Shown here piece after piece: positions 37,065 through 49,189 of a DNA stretch of 64,000 nucleotides (positions within the stretch are counted from its first letter, which is position 1; every line of letters begins with the position of its first letter). The translations under genes and the position numbers were made by a program. The stretch is from Manis javanica (lineage: Eukaryota > Chordata > Mammalia > Pholidota > Manidae). A model generated the notes under the pieces. That model saw only the letters and a program-made list of their open reading frames with translations, did not search any database and was not told the DNA's origin. Location of the stretch: NCBI RefSeq assembly GCF_040802235.1, contig NC_133169.1:48305034-48369033 (forward strand), read 5' to 3'.

Positions 37065-40000
37065 ATAGGACACACAAACAGGTGCGAGCTTTTGGAGATG
37101 TTCTATTTCTTGGTATGGTTGTTCAGTGTGTAGGTGATCATAATAATATGCAAATAACTAAAATATTTTAAAAAGAAAAATATCTCTGTTCTTTCCAATC
37201 GATGCCATTCTTTTGTCTGCATTCAGACCTGAATCTGTCCCTCCTGCCATAGTTTGGGGACACCAGGCAAATATCTTCTATCTGACATAGAGGACAATCA
37301 ATGCTGAGAAATCCTTAGGCAGGAGGCCGGGAGAGCCTGGCGCTCCCAGGAGAATGAACTGCGAGATGCAAGCTCAGAATGAACCTCACAGCCACACGCG
37401 GATGCAGACGAACACACACTGACAGCCTCCCCAGCTCTCAGGAGTAAAATAAGAAATGCCTCTGAGTTTCAGGTACACTTGCAGTGATGAGGCCCTTGGT
37501 GGTGGGTGACAGAGAGCCCCGCCCACTCCAGGGCTCCCCGGGCCTGGGCTGCACCCTGTTGTGAGGGTCACTTTGGTCTGGAGTGGCTCCAGCACCCGTG
37601 GGCAGGGATCTGCTGCCCCTGAACGTATGCTTCACGCTGCACAAAGTCAGACCTCTGCTCCTAAGTCAGTATTAGGAAATCAGGGCTATGATTTATGAAG
37701 ATATCATCAAGCTCTCTATCTTTAGAGGAAAGGGAAATTACTTGCTTCTATGCCCAGAGCATAGCACCTATCTATGCACACAGAATAATGGCTTGATCAT
37801 GAGAATAACATGTATTTGGGTGCACATGTACACACACTAAACATGCACACATTATGTGGGTTGTCATGCATGAATCCCTTATTTATTTACCGTTTCAAAA
37901 CTTTATAGCTTCAGGTTGGAATTAAAGTGTTAATTATATCATGAAGGATGAACATCACAGATGAGAGTTTGAAAGAGACTGGGGAGAGGGATGAAAATAA
38001 TAAACGGGAGTAGAGCCCAGGAGAGGCCCGGGAGGGCAGGAGACAGAAGGTCATGGAGAACATTTGGAACTTCACCCACCTGCTACCCAGCCCCACTGAC
38101 CACACGCTCAGCAGCCTCACACCCAGAGAAAAAGGAGGTTCACACCCATGAGTGAAAACACTGTAGAAGGCCTGGAGGTGATGAGGAGAGAGACGTAGGT
38201 GCTCGGCAGGGGCCCCACTGCCCGTTAGCACAGAGCTCTGCAGCTGAGACAAGGCCCTTGGCTCCTTCTACCTCTGGTCTGGAGCGTCCGCAGCCCTCGT
38301 GGTCTAGGGCCTCATGCCCTGCATGCACACCCACACTGCACAGTCAGACCTCCGGTCCTGGGCCCCCGGGACTCACAGGGGCCTTCCTCAGGACAGGAGT
38401 GAGGGTACCCTGGGCACCAGTAAGTGGCAGTGTTCCCTGGACACCAGCACAGCTTCTGTCTCTGCAGGCAAACCCTCCCCGGCGCCTTGGAGGTCGGCAG
38501 CTTCTGCAGAGGCATCTTCTCCCCACACTGGGTGGGATCCCGTGGTGAGGCTGGAAAGAGTACCCCAGAAGCCTAGAAAGGTTTCCAACTGCACTTTGGG
38601 CCATACTTTGAAAATTTTCCTAGGTTTCCGTTCTTCTCTTGGGCCTAATCTCTCTCCTGGAGACCTGAAATGGTTTGGGAGCAGGCTCAGGAGAGTTAAA
38701 AAGGTCCAGGAAAGAGCCCAATTAACACCACCTCTCATCTCCCATCCTCTCAAGAAACCTCAACTCCTGTGATAACGTTCCCGGGGGTCGCGTCTCCCAC
38801 CAACACTGGGCAAGCCTGGACCTTCAGCCACGAGGCTGACACCAGATCTCTGCGTGAACCGTTGTCAGACCGGACAGGCTTCTGGGTAACCAAGCAGGGA
38901 CAGAGTGCGGGGAAAGAGGAATGGCATAAAACGGCAGTCCAGAGCCCCTAGGTTGGTGTGGGCACCAGAGGTTTGAGGCAGTTTGTCTAGGAAACACTCC
39001 GCAGGCCCATTAACTACACAAGCAAATGGGAAGTGGAAGTGGGTGTGGTCATTTCTTTGTCCTGTGAAAGTGACAGTGGGCTCTGTTCTGGTGATGATTG
39101 CAAAATGAACCCTCTGATCCACTTAGGGTGCAGCTCTGCAGAGAGGCACAGGTATACGGAGATAGGTGTGGCCCCTGAAATGCACAGAGACAAAGCAGAC
39201 ACTTCCTGTTGGGTGAGGGAAACAATGGTTCAGGAAACAACCTCCTCCTGGCCGCACCCAGATAAGCAGCGGTCCACTTGGGCTGGTAAACAGCCTTCAC
39301 ACACTCATGGGACAGGAGCCTCGCCTGGCCTGGCTCAGTTACTCCTCCGCCTGAGGCACCTGCCACGGGGACAGGAAGGCCGCCCCTGCCCTCTGCCTTC
39401 CTCCCTCCCTGCGCATTCCCTGGGGGGTTGAGGGGCTGAAGGGAACTGCAAGGGGAGGAAAGGACACCCCAGGGTGGGGGAGCAGAGATCCTGCTGGCCC
39501 AGGGCAGTGAGTGTCCCTCACGCAGGAGGGACCTCGGGCTCACGCTGTGCCCCCCGAGGGATGGGCTCACGCTGTTCCCCCACAGGGATGTCCGGGATGG
39601 GCACCGCCCAGACCTGGGCCTCTGACTTCCCCCTTGGTGTCAGGCACGGAAGGGCAGCACAGCCTCTCTCCTTGAGGCCATCTTCCCCAGGAAGAACATG
39701 TGCAGCCCTCTCTGTGGGCAAAGGCAGAAACACCGATGTGGTCCTTGCCTTCCCTGGTCCTCAGCCTGTCTGCTGCCCTTTCCTGGCCGGGGGAGGAATC
39801 AAGGGCGGCATCTCCAGGTTCACAGTTTCTCAGCTGCATGAGGGCCTCATAAGCTGTTACTGATGCTTGACATCCCAGCCTGAACTGTGGCAAACAATCC
39901 CTCTCTGTCACCCTGTTACAGTCACGCAGCCCATGCCTGGGTCTTGCTACCTGACCACACAGCCCTGGGGAGGGCTTCCTTCTGCCCCACATGAGAACGC

Positions 40001-40500
40001 GGACAGACCAGTCACTCAGAGGTGAGCAGCTGCCCAGGGTCAGCCGGCCGGTGTTGAGCAGCCTGGGGACTCAAGCCTCCTCCTGCTGGGAGCAGGGGCC
40101 CTGATGATGGGGAGAGGTCACAGCTGGGGGCAGTGAGGGAGCAGTGGTGGATGGAGCACCTGCCCTCCCAGCCAAGGAGGGCGTAACCCGTGGGCCCCAG
40201 AGCTGGAAGGGCCCAGCAACACCAGGCTAAAGTCTATGGGAAGGGTGTGCATCTATCTGAAGGGTGGTACTCAAAGAAGTTGAATGTGGGCCTCACACTA
40301 GGCTGGGCACTGACTTCTGATGACACAGCTGGGTCAGAAGGTGGCAGGGCCAGTCTCAGGGCATCCTGACCCTGTTCGGCGCCTCCATCCTGATGGGAAA
40401 TCAGACACCCTGGGTTGGGGCCGAGAGGCTGTTATAACAACGGTGCACCTCTGCGGAGAGAGAGTAAAGCAAGCTAGTCCCCTCACTGAGAACTGGACAG
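37065..40500. other. GC-rich intergenic DNA
   Basis: Noticeably GC-richer than the flanks, especially 38.2-40.8 kb. Many overlapping ORFs of 60-170 codons exist on both strands, with low-complexity Pro/Ser/Gly composition and no recognisable domain; they are treated as composition artefacts. No RNA gene or known repeat was recognised. Confidence 0.45.
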
Positions 40501-40502
40501 AT

Positions 40503-40525
40503 TTCCAGGAATAGAAACTGAAACC
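40503..40525 (+). promoter_or_regulatory. Composite GAS + ISRE interferon element
   Basis: TTCCAGGAA (40503-40511) is a perfect palindromic GAS (TTCNNNGAA, STAT1 site). Two bases later GAAACTGAAACC (40514-40525) matches the ISRE core GAAANNGAAACT at 11 of 12 positions. Promoters of mouse IRG genes are known to use GAS and ISRE sites. This pair lies 3.4 kb upstream, in sense, of the IRG C-terminal fragment at 43.9 kb, a spacing compatible with an untranslated exon and intron. A consensus-like donor (AG|GTAAAT) follows at 40841-40848. Whether the site is active is not visible. Confidence 0.55.
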
Positions 40526-40849
40526 AACTTGCTCGCCCTGCGTCCCCTCCTCGTGAGCTGCACCACAGCTTGAATCTAAACTAACAGAGCACAGGGAGCA
40601 GCAGGCTCTGGAGGAGGAACCCGGGGTGACCACACTGGCCTCCTGCTCCCCTTCCCTCCTCCGCCATCGGCCCTTCCTGGGACAACCGCCACCCAACACA
40701 ACTCCTATTCCTCCTGCTGGTGCAAGCTGGGTGTGGTGTGCACTTTTGGTCAGTCCCAGAAGGAACCAACTCTCTTGAGGGCAGGGTCCTTCCCCAGGAG
40801 GACATCTATCTGACCTCCTGCACCCTCTGAGTCCTGGAACAGGTAAATG

Positions 40850-43800
40850 AGAGGCTTCCTAAAATCCAACTCAGCTAATAATCATGCTACTGTATAGATG
40901 TGAAAGGTGGAGGCTGACATCAGGCCAGGAGAACCTGGGGTCTCGCTTGCTTATTATACTTTCCTGGAACAAATCAGCACTTTGGTTTTCTCTCAGCCTT
41001 TCCATACAATGACCAAATGGGGGACAAAGTTGGGACTTGGACCACATTGGATTCCAGCTCATGAAACTCCCTGGGGCCTGAAATTCCACATCTGGTCCAA
41101 GGCGGATCCCTGCTACAGATTCAGGATGATTGGACGTGGCATCATAGGAAACCCACTGACGAGCGTCCTTTGCTCTGCTTCTTAGGGCATGAGGTCTCCT
41201 TGGCACACCCATCACAATAGGATACACTAGACCAACATAAAGGGAAGGCAAATGATGTGATAAAATCTTTTCCCCATATATGCATGTGTGTGGGTACATG
41301 CGTGTTGAGTGTGTACTTAGTTCTTAGGCGAAATGCGTCTCTCACTTCCGGTCCCATTCAGAAGACTTTGGAGGATGTGTTCCCAGGGCCTGGCTCTCCT
41401 CCCAAGCACACCGTCCTCTCTGTCCTCTCTAGTGGAATCTGTCCCCTTGGCTCCCTCCACAAAGCCTATCGCTTTCTCAGGGGCACTCCAGCTCCATTCA
41501 GAAAGGGGGTACCAGGGATACAGCACGAGGAGGGTCGGCAAGCAGGGAGCATGGGGGCGGCCTGCATCCCAGCATGATGGGATGGCCTCTCCTCAGCTGT
41601 CAGGCCCGCGCTCTGAGCCCCGGCCTCCATGACACTCACGTACACCACCACCCACACGCAAACCACTCCTGGAGATCTCCATGACCTCACACGGTGTGTC
41701 CAACATCCCACCTTGGCCTGGTGGTGACACATGGGCACAATCATACCGTGAAGGGCCCTGGAATGAAGGCTTTGTCAGGTCCTTGTACAGAAGTGACCGG
41801 CACCAGTGCAGAGCATGCACCAGGTGAGCAGGTAGTTGGGGTCAGGCTGCTGGGTCTGGTCTGTGGGGTCCACATTCATCCCCTCCCACAGGGCCCAGCA
41901 CAGGGGAGTAGACAGGCACAGAGTCCAGGGCTGGGTCAGATGTGGTCACTGAGATGGTTGGGAAGGTGCAGGGTATTGTGGACCCTCCCACACTCACTCT
42001 GGGGTGTCTACGCCTGCCTCAGTCCCTGTTCGCCTTCCAGAAGTGTGTGGATAAGCTGGCTTCAGCCCTCCAGGTGACAAATTTAGGAAGGAAAGTTAAT
42101 CTGTCAGTCAAATAGGAAGTTAAAAATATACAGTGATATATTGTGCTTCATTCATCAAACAAAAATGTATCCCAAACCTGCCAGGCCCAAGTCACTAGGC
42201 AGAGTGTAGTGAAAATATTTATTGTGAAGACCAAGTTTAGCTTATGAATTTTTTCACTGAGGTATTGTCTGCTTATGAAATTTTATTAAATCAGGCATCC
42301 AACATGGGATGAAGCTATACCTCCTGATGTTTATGAGGAGACAGGGTGTTTTAAGCTGATATATCAGAGAAGAAGTCAAAATGATATGAGTAGTAGTGGG
42401 GGTTATAATGAGATTTAGATAAACCAGGGAAGGATTCCAGGCTGACGCCCATTTTCTGTGCTTCCTGGATGGCCTGGCCTCACAGAATCCCTAAAGTGAA
42501 TTTTGAGCCCTCCCCAGCTCACACTAGCGTTAAACTAAGATGCAAGCATTATACATAGCCTCCTCAAGGGCAGAAGAAACCCCTTCCCACAGCCAAGTCA
42601 GTAGTCCTGGAACCCAACTACCAGATGATCGTCCTGGGGGCGAGATGCCATTGGAGGCACCTGGGAATTCTACGTCCCAATAACAAGAATCTACACCTTT
42701 GCTGGAGATGGGTAAGAGAGGTCTTGAAGAAGGCTTTAGGTACGAGGGCAACCAGGGGGCACTTTTACGTTCTCTGATTCTAGAATGTTCCCCAGCCTGG
42801 ACTTTGCCCAGGGCTCAGACCCTCTGAGCTGGAGCCAGATTTGCTCCTCCAAACATCACCACCACTAGGCCATTCACCTCCTCACTGATCCCAGGGCACC
42901 CTCACTCCCCACAGTGGGCACCACCATGCCGGCTGACCCACGATATCTCGAGTCTGCCGCAGGCTCCCTGGCAGGGACCCTGGAGACTTCTCGGGAAGAT
43001 GGGCTGGTGATCAACGCACCTTCCCGGGATCTTCCCTCCCTTTGAACCCCAGCATCTGCTCCTCATTTGATTAGGCATCTCTGTCTCCCAGTGGGAGTCA
43101 AATCCCTGCAAGAGGTTCTGAGAAGTGGGGACACTTGGTGGGGATTTTCCTCAGAATTTCAAATCAGTGAGTTTTCTGCAATGTGGCTTGAGGATGGAGG
43201 TGAGAGGAGAATGTAGTTTCCATTCTCCCCCCATATTAGAAAGAATGCATCTGGGGAGGAGTATGGCCATTGCCAGCCATGACAGGACCATGTCCCCAGT
43301 GTAAGAGCCCCAGCAGTCACGTTCCTCCGGCCCTGGGGCTGCAGGGGCTGCATCAACAGGATCTCTCTCCTGTCCCGTGCAGCTGGAAACACAGACACCA
43401 TGGGGGTCCCAGTCTTAGGTGCCCCACTCATCGCTGTGTACTTTGAGGCTTGTTTCTAAACTGTAATGTTAATGTTGACATGAATGTTTCTCCATGTGTT
43501 TTCCTGCGCATCCAGTCACGGTGGCTGAGGGATGCTTAACTGTCACATAGCTTATCTCACAGAGTTTGGACATTAATCAAAATATGTCATGCAAAGTATC
43601 TACCCAGACAGACCCACAGACACAGGACCTTCATGCACCGTGGCCAGAGGTAGAGAACGGAGAAACCATAGCAAACACTTCCTGCGAGGCCCTAACAAGA
43701 CCACAAAGCCTCTGCTGAGAGGTTTCAGGGAGCCCGATGGAGGGCCTCCAAATCCAGATCTCTCCAGAAACACCGCATGGTACCTTCACATGAGGCCGAG

Positions 43801-43930
43801 GAGGTGGGTGGCCTGACTCCCCCTGCGCAGTGCAGAGCACTGGTGCTCAGGAACCTGTCCACACTGCTGGGGCCAAGCTAGCTTCTCTGCAAACTCAGGT
43901 GGGGTTATCTGACAGTTTCCTCCAGGGATT
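40850..43930. other. Intergenic, would-be IRG intron and missing GTPase domain
   Basis: No gene recognised. If the fragment at 43.9 kb was once a full IRG exon, its GTPase domain should occupy about 43.1-43.9 kb. I could not find G1, G3 or G4 motifs there in any frame, so it has been deleted or replaced. Confidence 0.4.
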
Positions 43931-43939
43931 GGGGTGTCT

Positions 43940-44313
43940 AGGCCTTCCTGCAGATGACTTGGGGGAGTGTCTGGATGCCTACCGCCTGCTCTTTGGTGTG
44001 GATGACGGATCTCTGCAGCAGGTGGCCCAGAGTGTAGGAAAGTCCATGGAGGAGTTCAGGGCCGCCATGAAGTCCCAGGACCTGCTCACTCTCTGCAGGG
44101 AAGACTGGAGACTGAGTTTCATGACTTGTGTAGTTATGAAGGCAGTCCTCAGCCACCTTACCTACATACATCCCAGTCTTGGGGGACCTTGTCATCCACT
44201 ACTTCAGACGGATGAAGCATAGATGCATCCTTGATGTCGTTGCTGAGGACACCAAGGCCGTCCTGAGGAAAGTCCTTACCGCAACGAAAGCTGACTTGGC
44301 AATAGTCCCATAG
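43940..44313 (+). pseudogene. IRG GTPase C-terminal domain fragment
   Basis: Encodes the C-terminal helical domain of an IRG protein: YRLLFGVDDGSLQQVAQSVG followed by a MEEFRAAMKSQDLL stretch and, after a frameshift near 44171, LGDLVIHYFRRMKHRC and DVVAEDTKAVLRKVL, ending at TAG 44311-44313. The same region of the 20 kb copy reads LGLDKKSIQEIARKLG and VADDAKILLHKTL, so the two are clearly divergent paralogues, not a recent duplication. The GTPase domain is absent upstream. A broken remnant of a second IRG gene. Confidence 0.82.
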
Positions 44314-44397
44314 GCCCATTCTCATGTGGGAGTCAGCTGACTGGAGTCCTCCCCCGGGATGGTACATCTTTCTCCACTAGAAATCACTATATTCAGC

Positions 44398-44515
44398 TTA
44401 GGTGACAGATAGTAACCTCGCTAGAGGGGCGAGGATTTAGTAATATGAAGAACCATTGAACCACTGTGTTGTGTATTTGAAACCACTGTAAATGGGTAAA
44501 ACTGCAGCATTTCCA
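44398..44515 (+). mobile_element. L1 3' UTR remnant
   Basis: 'gacagatagtaac' ... 'gaggatttagtaatatg' ... 'tgttgtgtatttgaaacc' parallels the L1 3' end at 33.52-33.65 kb. It lies 85 bp after the IRG fragment's stop. Confidence 0.6.
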
Positions 44516-44989
44516 GAATCTCTCACTTGGCCTTAATCCATCTCCATATCAACAGGTGTCTCCAAGGGTGGAGAGAACAGCCCACCTCCACACCAGTAGG
44601 TGCCTACAGGGGCAGGGGGAGACTGAGCAGGCACCTGGCCTGGAGAGGTGTTGAGGTCTTCCAGCCCCTAAGGGGAGAGACACTGGCAAGCAAAAGTAGA
44701 TGACTTCCTTTAAGCAATAAATAGGCTTCTCACACTTTATTTTTCCCTTTGATTTCAGTTTCACAGGTTTCCCTGGTTGATTTGCCCCAGGCTGGGAACA
44801 CATTTTCCCCCTGGAATTACGATATTAGTCAGGGTTGTAGTCAGAAACAGAGGGCACGCTGAATATCTGAATCTGGGTCACATAAAGAGTTTGTAATAAG
44901 GAGACTGTTTTCAAAGGTATGGGTGGGTTGCAAAGAGATCACCAAGAGAAAGGGTTGACCCAAGAGCGAGGGACACTGGGACAGCGTCT

Positions 44990-46275
44990 CCCCTAAGGAC
45001 TGAAACTGTAGGTAGAGTGGCAGGCGTTTGGCTGCATGTACAGTGGGCTGCCTGACCCCTTTGGCGACAGTAGAGGAAGGTCGCCTGGCACCAGGAGTCC
45101 AGCAGGGGCAGCACAGAAACCTTGCCCTCACTCCTCTCCTTCCCAGTCTCTGCCAGTGCTGCCCATTAGCCAAATCCCAACAGCATCCGGGGACGAGAGG
45201 ACACACAGACACAGTCATGCAGGTCAGACATTTCGGATGCCTAACGTGGTAGAGAAGTGCAGAGGGTGCGTTTGCAGAGGAAGGCGATAGTCAGTGTATT
45301 GAAATGATTGCAGTGATTGCAGTGCAACTGTATGCGTGTGTCATTAGTACAGAAAACGGCAAAGATTGGTCCAGAGAACAATTGCGAATGAGGACTCTGC
45401 GGCAGGTGGAAACTGGGATTGTCCCAGCCCTGCTGGGATGTCCGGTCACCCTACACATATGAGTGTTCACTGAGTTATTACATAAGAAGCAGATCTCATC
45501 CCTCAAGTTCTTCCTCAAATACACATTTGCAGGCACACACTTGAAATAGTTGAGGGGATCCCATTGCTCGGAGCTAAACAGCTCATCACCATATTCTCAG
45601 CTCCCAAAGCTGCTCCTTCTTCACCAGCTCCTCCGATCACTCATTGGTCAGGAGACCAAGACAAAGCTACATTTCTTCCTTTCCATCGTCCTCATCACAA
45701 CCCCAAATATCCAAGCCCTTCAGCTCAACATGTGACACAAACCACACATATAGCCCTGCCACGCTCACCAATTCTCTCCTGGACTCGCAGTTGCTAGCCA
45801 CCCCTCATCACTCCTCCCCATTCCGCATGCCACCCTCAGAATGGTGCCTGGTTCAGTGAAGCTTCATATGTCGGGTGACCAGACATTCCTGTAGGGCTAG
45901 GAAAATCCCAGTTTTCCTTCAGTGTGCTTGTTTGGATGGTAAATTCTGTGGTCACTTCATAAGTTTGACTCCTCTGCTTAGTGCCCCTTGATGGAATTGT
46001 CCCTTTAGCTTAATGGTTCACTCAGGAATCCATCTGTGAACCTCTCCCGTCATTTCCCACCACTGTTGACATTTTGCTTTTAGCTCCAGCAAAAGTTTGA
46101 TGTGCAGGTCCCCGGATGTACCTGGCTGCTTCATTCCTTTGTGCCCTTGCTTCTGATCTCCTCTTTGGAAGACTTTTCTCTCTTCCATTGGCCCAGCTCA
46201 CTCTGACATCCTTTAAGCCTCACTTAGACCTCATTCCCTCCATGGAAGCCTTCGATGATAACTCACAGTGAGCCG
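44990..46275 (+). repeat. Inverted-repeat arm 1
   Basis: Aligns base by base, diverged, with the reverse complement of 49190-50450. Shared words include ggcacacacttgaaatagtt, ctgctccttcttcaccagc, cagttgctagccac and ccctcagaatggtgcct. The arm includes an L2-like 3' end at 46120-46270. The arms are separated by about 2.9 kb containing an L1 5' fragment. Confidence 0.85.
46120..46270 (+). repeat. L2-like 3' end
   Basis: 'ttgtgcccttgcttctgatctc', 'tggcccagctcactctgaca' and 'tttaagcctcacttagacct' resemble the L2 3' consensus. Present in both inverted arms, so it predates the duplication. Confidence 0.5.
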
Positions 46276-46279
46276 TGAG

Positions 46280-47390
46280 CTTTAGCTTGCACCCCAATAA
46301 TCAGAATGACCATCTCTGGGATGCATTAAAAATTGTGTTCCTAAACAAGATGGCAATTCTAAGCATTTGAGTTTCTGAATAACCTGTGAGAGAAAGGCTT
46401 GGGTGACTCCCTGAGAATTGGCTGGTGCCCTACTCTGCAACCCCCTCCCATGTGCAGCTTGAAGGGGAGAATAATAAGATCCCCATGAGGTTTGGGAACT
46501 GGGAGCATGCCATGGCATGAGAGAAAGATGTGGTACAAGGCAGAAGGCCTAGTAGGGTCCTGTTTTTCAATTTCCAGAGTATCTTGGATGACAGTCCCAG
46601 CATCCACGTGCCTTCTGGGGAGTACAGAAGGAGCTGGCATGGGGACTCTTTTTCTGGAATGAGGTGATAGGGTATGTTCTGGTGCTCAGTGGCCAGGATC
46701 TGGCACCATGCACATGTTAGCAGATGCCCACGTGGGCAGGTAACACCTCCTGGGATGAGCCTGGCCTGCGTCATAGCACTGTGCAATCTCCCAGACTTAG
46801 ACATCTCCCCAAGGTTAGGAAAGGGGAACCCCTGAGTGTGCGGAACATACCCCAAGTTCTTCATGGAATTTGGACTCACATCTGAGAAGGCTGCCTCAAA
46901 TCTGTGACCTGTTTTTTTCATATCTGCCTGTCAGTGTCTTTCATACCTGCAGACACATCAAATCCACCATCACAAGTATCTTGACTGCACTCCCCCCATG
47001 CTATCAAAGGACGCTATCCCCTCCCTGAAACCAGCTAGTGTCCAGGACAGGAGGGGAAACTCGCTGCCAGCCTTCCACAGGGCAAGAAAAACATTATCTT
47101 TGTGTGATCTGTTCTGTGGGGCAGAAAGTAATTCATTGTCCCTCATTGGTTTTCTTGAAGCCTAAAACATTTGGGCCCTAATTAACTGTGACAACAGATA
47201 TTTCCCAAGTCAGAGGACTCTAGTATGACATGAAAGGATATGTAATCATGCTTTTCATGTTAATTCAAGTTTTGGATAATTTATTGGTAGTTTATTTAAA
47301 GTAATTAGTGATATGCGATAGAAAATCTCATTTTCGCCCCAGCTTTGTGATAAGCCCACTGAGCAACCTTCTGAGCTTTAACAGTGGAAA
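46280..47390. other. Intergenic, nothing recognised
   Basis: A 163-codon minus-strand ORF (46921-46430) has no recognisable domain and no typical start context. It is treated as chance. Confidence 0.45.
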
Positions 47391-49140
47391 TTTTTCCCTT
47401 TCTTATGGTTCTTGCTCTAACATTTCTTGAAAAGCTGGTTTAGTAGTGGTGAACTCTTTAAACTTATGTGAAGCTCTTTGTCTCTCCTTCGATTCTGAAT
47501 GATAACCTTGCTGGCAAGGGTATTCTTGGTAGGTGTTTTTTCCCCACTAAGCACTTTTAATACATGATGCCATTCCTTCTGGCCTGTAGAATTTATGCAA
47601 AAAAAATCAATTAATAACCTTATGAGGTTTCCCTTATATGTCAATCATTGCCTTTCTCTTGCTGTTTTTAAGATTCTCTCTTTGTCTTTGATCTTTGACA
47701 TCTTAATTACAATTAAAATCTTGGTGTGGACCTCCTTGGGTTCATCTTATTTGAAGCTCTTTGTGCTTCCTTAATGTGATAGACTGTTTCTTTCCCCAGG
47801 TTAGGGAAGTTTTCAGCTATTATCTCTTCAAATAATTGTTTTACTCCTTTCTTTCTCTCTCCTTCTCCTGAGAGTCCTATAATGCAGAAGTTAGGACATT
47901 TTATATTGTCCCAGAGCTCTCTTACCCTACCCTCATTCTTTTTAAGTCTTTATTCCTTCTGCTTTTCAACTTGAGTGCCATCCATTACTCTATCTTCCAA
48001 GTCACGGATCCATTTTTCTGCATCCTCTAGTCTGTTGTTCATTCCCTCCAGTGTATTTTTTTATTTCATTTATTGAATTCTTAATCTCTGATTTGTTCTT
48101 TTTTAGACTTTCGCTTTGTTGAGGTCTGCACTGAGTTCTCCTATTGCTTTCTTAAGTCAGTGAGTATGTTTATAACCATTGCTTTAAGTGCATTATCAGG
48201 TAAATTGGTTAACTTTATCATTTAGTCTTTTTTTTTTTACTTTTTTTCTTATTCTGTCATTTGAAGCATATTCCTCTGTCTCCCCATTTTGTATGACTTC
48301 CTGTGCTTGATTCTGTGAATTAGTTGAAAGGGCTTCCTCTCACACTCTTGAAGGATTGGCTTTGTGTATGATATTCCTCTGTGTAGACTACATGTGCCTC
48401 ATCATTTTCCAAGCTGGAGACTGAGTGCGTGTTATGTTTTTCCTGGTGTTGGGACTCTCAGGCCATGGTCCTGGGGTACAGTTTTGGGGACCCGTTTGAT
48501 GAGATACTGGGAGGACAACTGTGGGTTCTGCACTGATGGTGGAAGGGTGGTGGGCCAGCAGCAGGTCAGTAGTGCACTCCAGGTAGTTCCCTTATTGATG
48601 CCAGCTTAGTCCCTTGTGCCTCCTCACCAGTACCCCTGTCCATTCTCTGGACTGCTTAGGGCTTCTCCAGGGAATTCCTGCAACACATGCCAGCTGGGTC
48701 CCACTGGTGGCATACAGTCAGTCTCTGCCTATTCCCCCTTGGCCCCTGCATGTCTGGGCTGCAACATGGAATTCCTGCATTGTGCCTATGGGCCCACTGG
48801 TGAGTGGAATCAGGCACTGTGTGCATGCACATTCCCCAGTGATGCCTCCACATGCTTGGCTATTACAGAAGGGAATTTCCATGCTGGTACCTGCCAATCT
48901 CTCTGGTGACAGGGATCAGACACCAGGAGTATGTGTTCCCTTGTGACACCTTTACATTCAGGCTGCTCTGGGAAATTCTCACACTGGCACCCACAAGTCC
49001 CACTGGTGCCAAGATCAGAAACCAACCCCATGGCCTCTGTGTGCTCCAGCTGCTCTGTGGAATTCTGCAATGGTGACTGCCTGTCCAGCTGGTGGCCAGG
49101 GTTCCCCACATTTGTGCATTCTCCCTCAGTGCTCTAAGGA
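47390..49140 (-). mobile_element. LINE-1 5' fragment, minus strand
   Basis: On the minus strand: repeat-rich 5' UTR (about 49140-48300), then ORF1 region (about 48300-47400), with landmarks shared with the L1 at 16.7-17.4 kb ('tccttcgattctgaatgataaccttgctgg' in two halves). ORF2 is absent. Like the copy at 15.9-18.8 kb, it keeps the 5' portion and lacks the 3' portion. It fills the space between the inverted-repeat arms. Confidence 0.75.
48650..49135 (-). repeat. ~100 bp tandem monomers in L1 5' UTR
   Basis: About five diverged units starting near 48652, 48750, 48850, 48958 and 49048. Each has a 'ctgct...ggaattc(t)' start, a 'cccactggtg' or 'ctctggtga' core and an 'atcag' end. Tandem promoter monomers are well known in rodent L1s; two such units are also seen at 21.83-22.03 kb. 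Confidence 0.65.
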
Positions 49141-49189
49141 GTTGCCTTAGCACCACCAGTCCACAGTTCCTGAAGCCTCCCTGTGAATG

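Noticed and set aside
38314-39863. ORFs up to 173 codons at 38-40 kb
   Set aside because: Low-complexity Pro/Ser/Gly-rich translations in overlapping frames without a recognisable domain; typical of GC-rich non-coding DNA.
46430-46921. 163-codon minus-strand ORF
   Set aside because: No family resemblance or conserved motif; lies in intergenic DNA next to an inverted-repeat arm.
48650-49135. CRISPR-like array
   Set aside because: Units are long, diverged and contiguous, without spacers; this is an L1 5' UTR in a mammalian genome.
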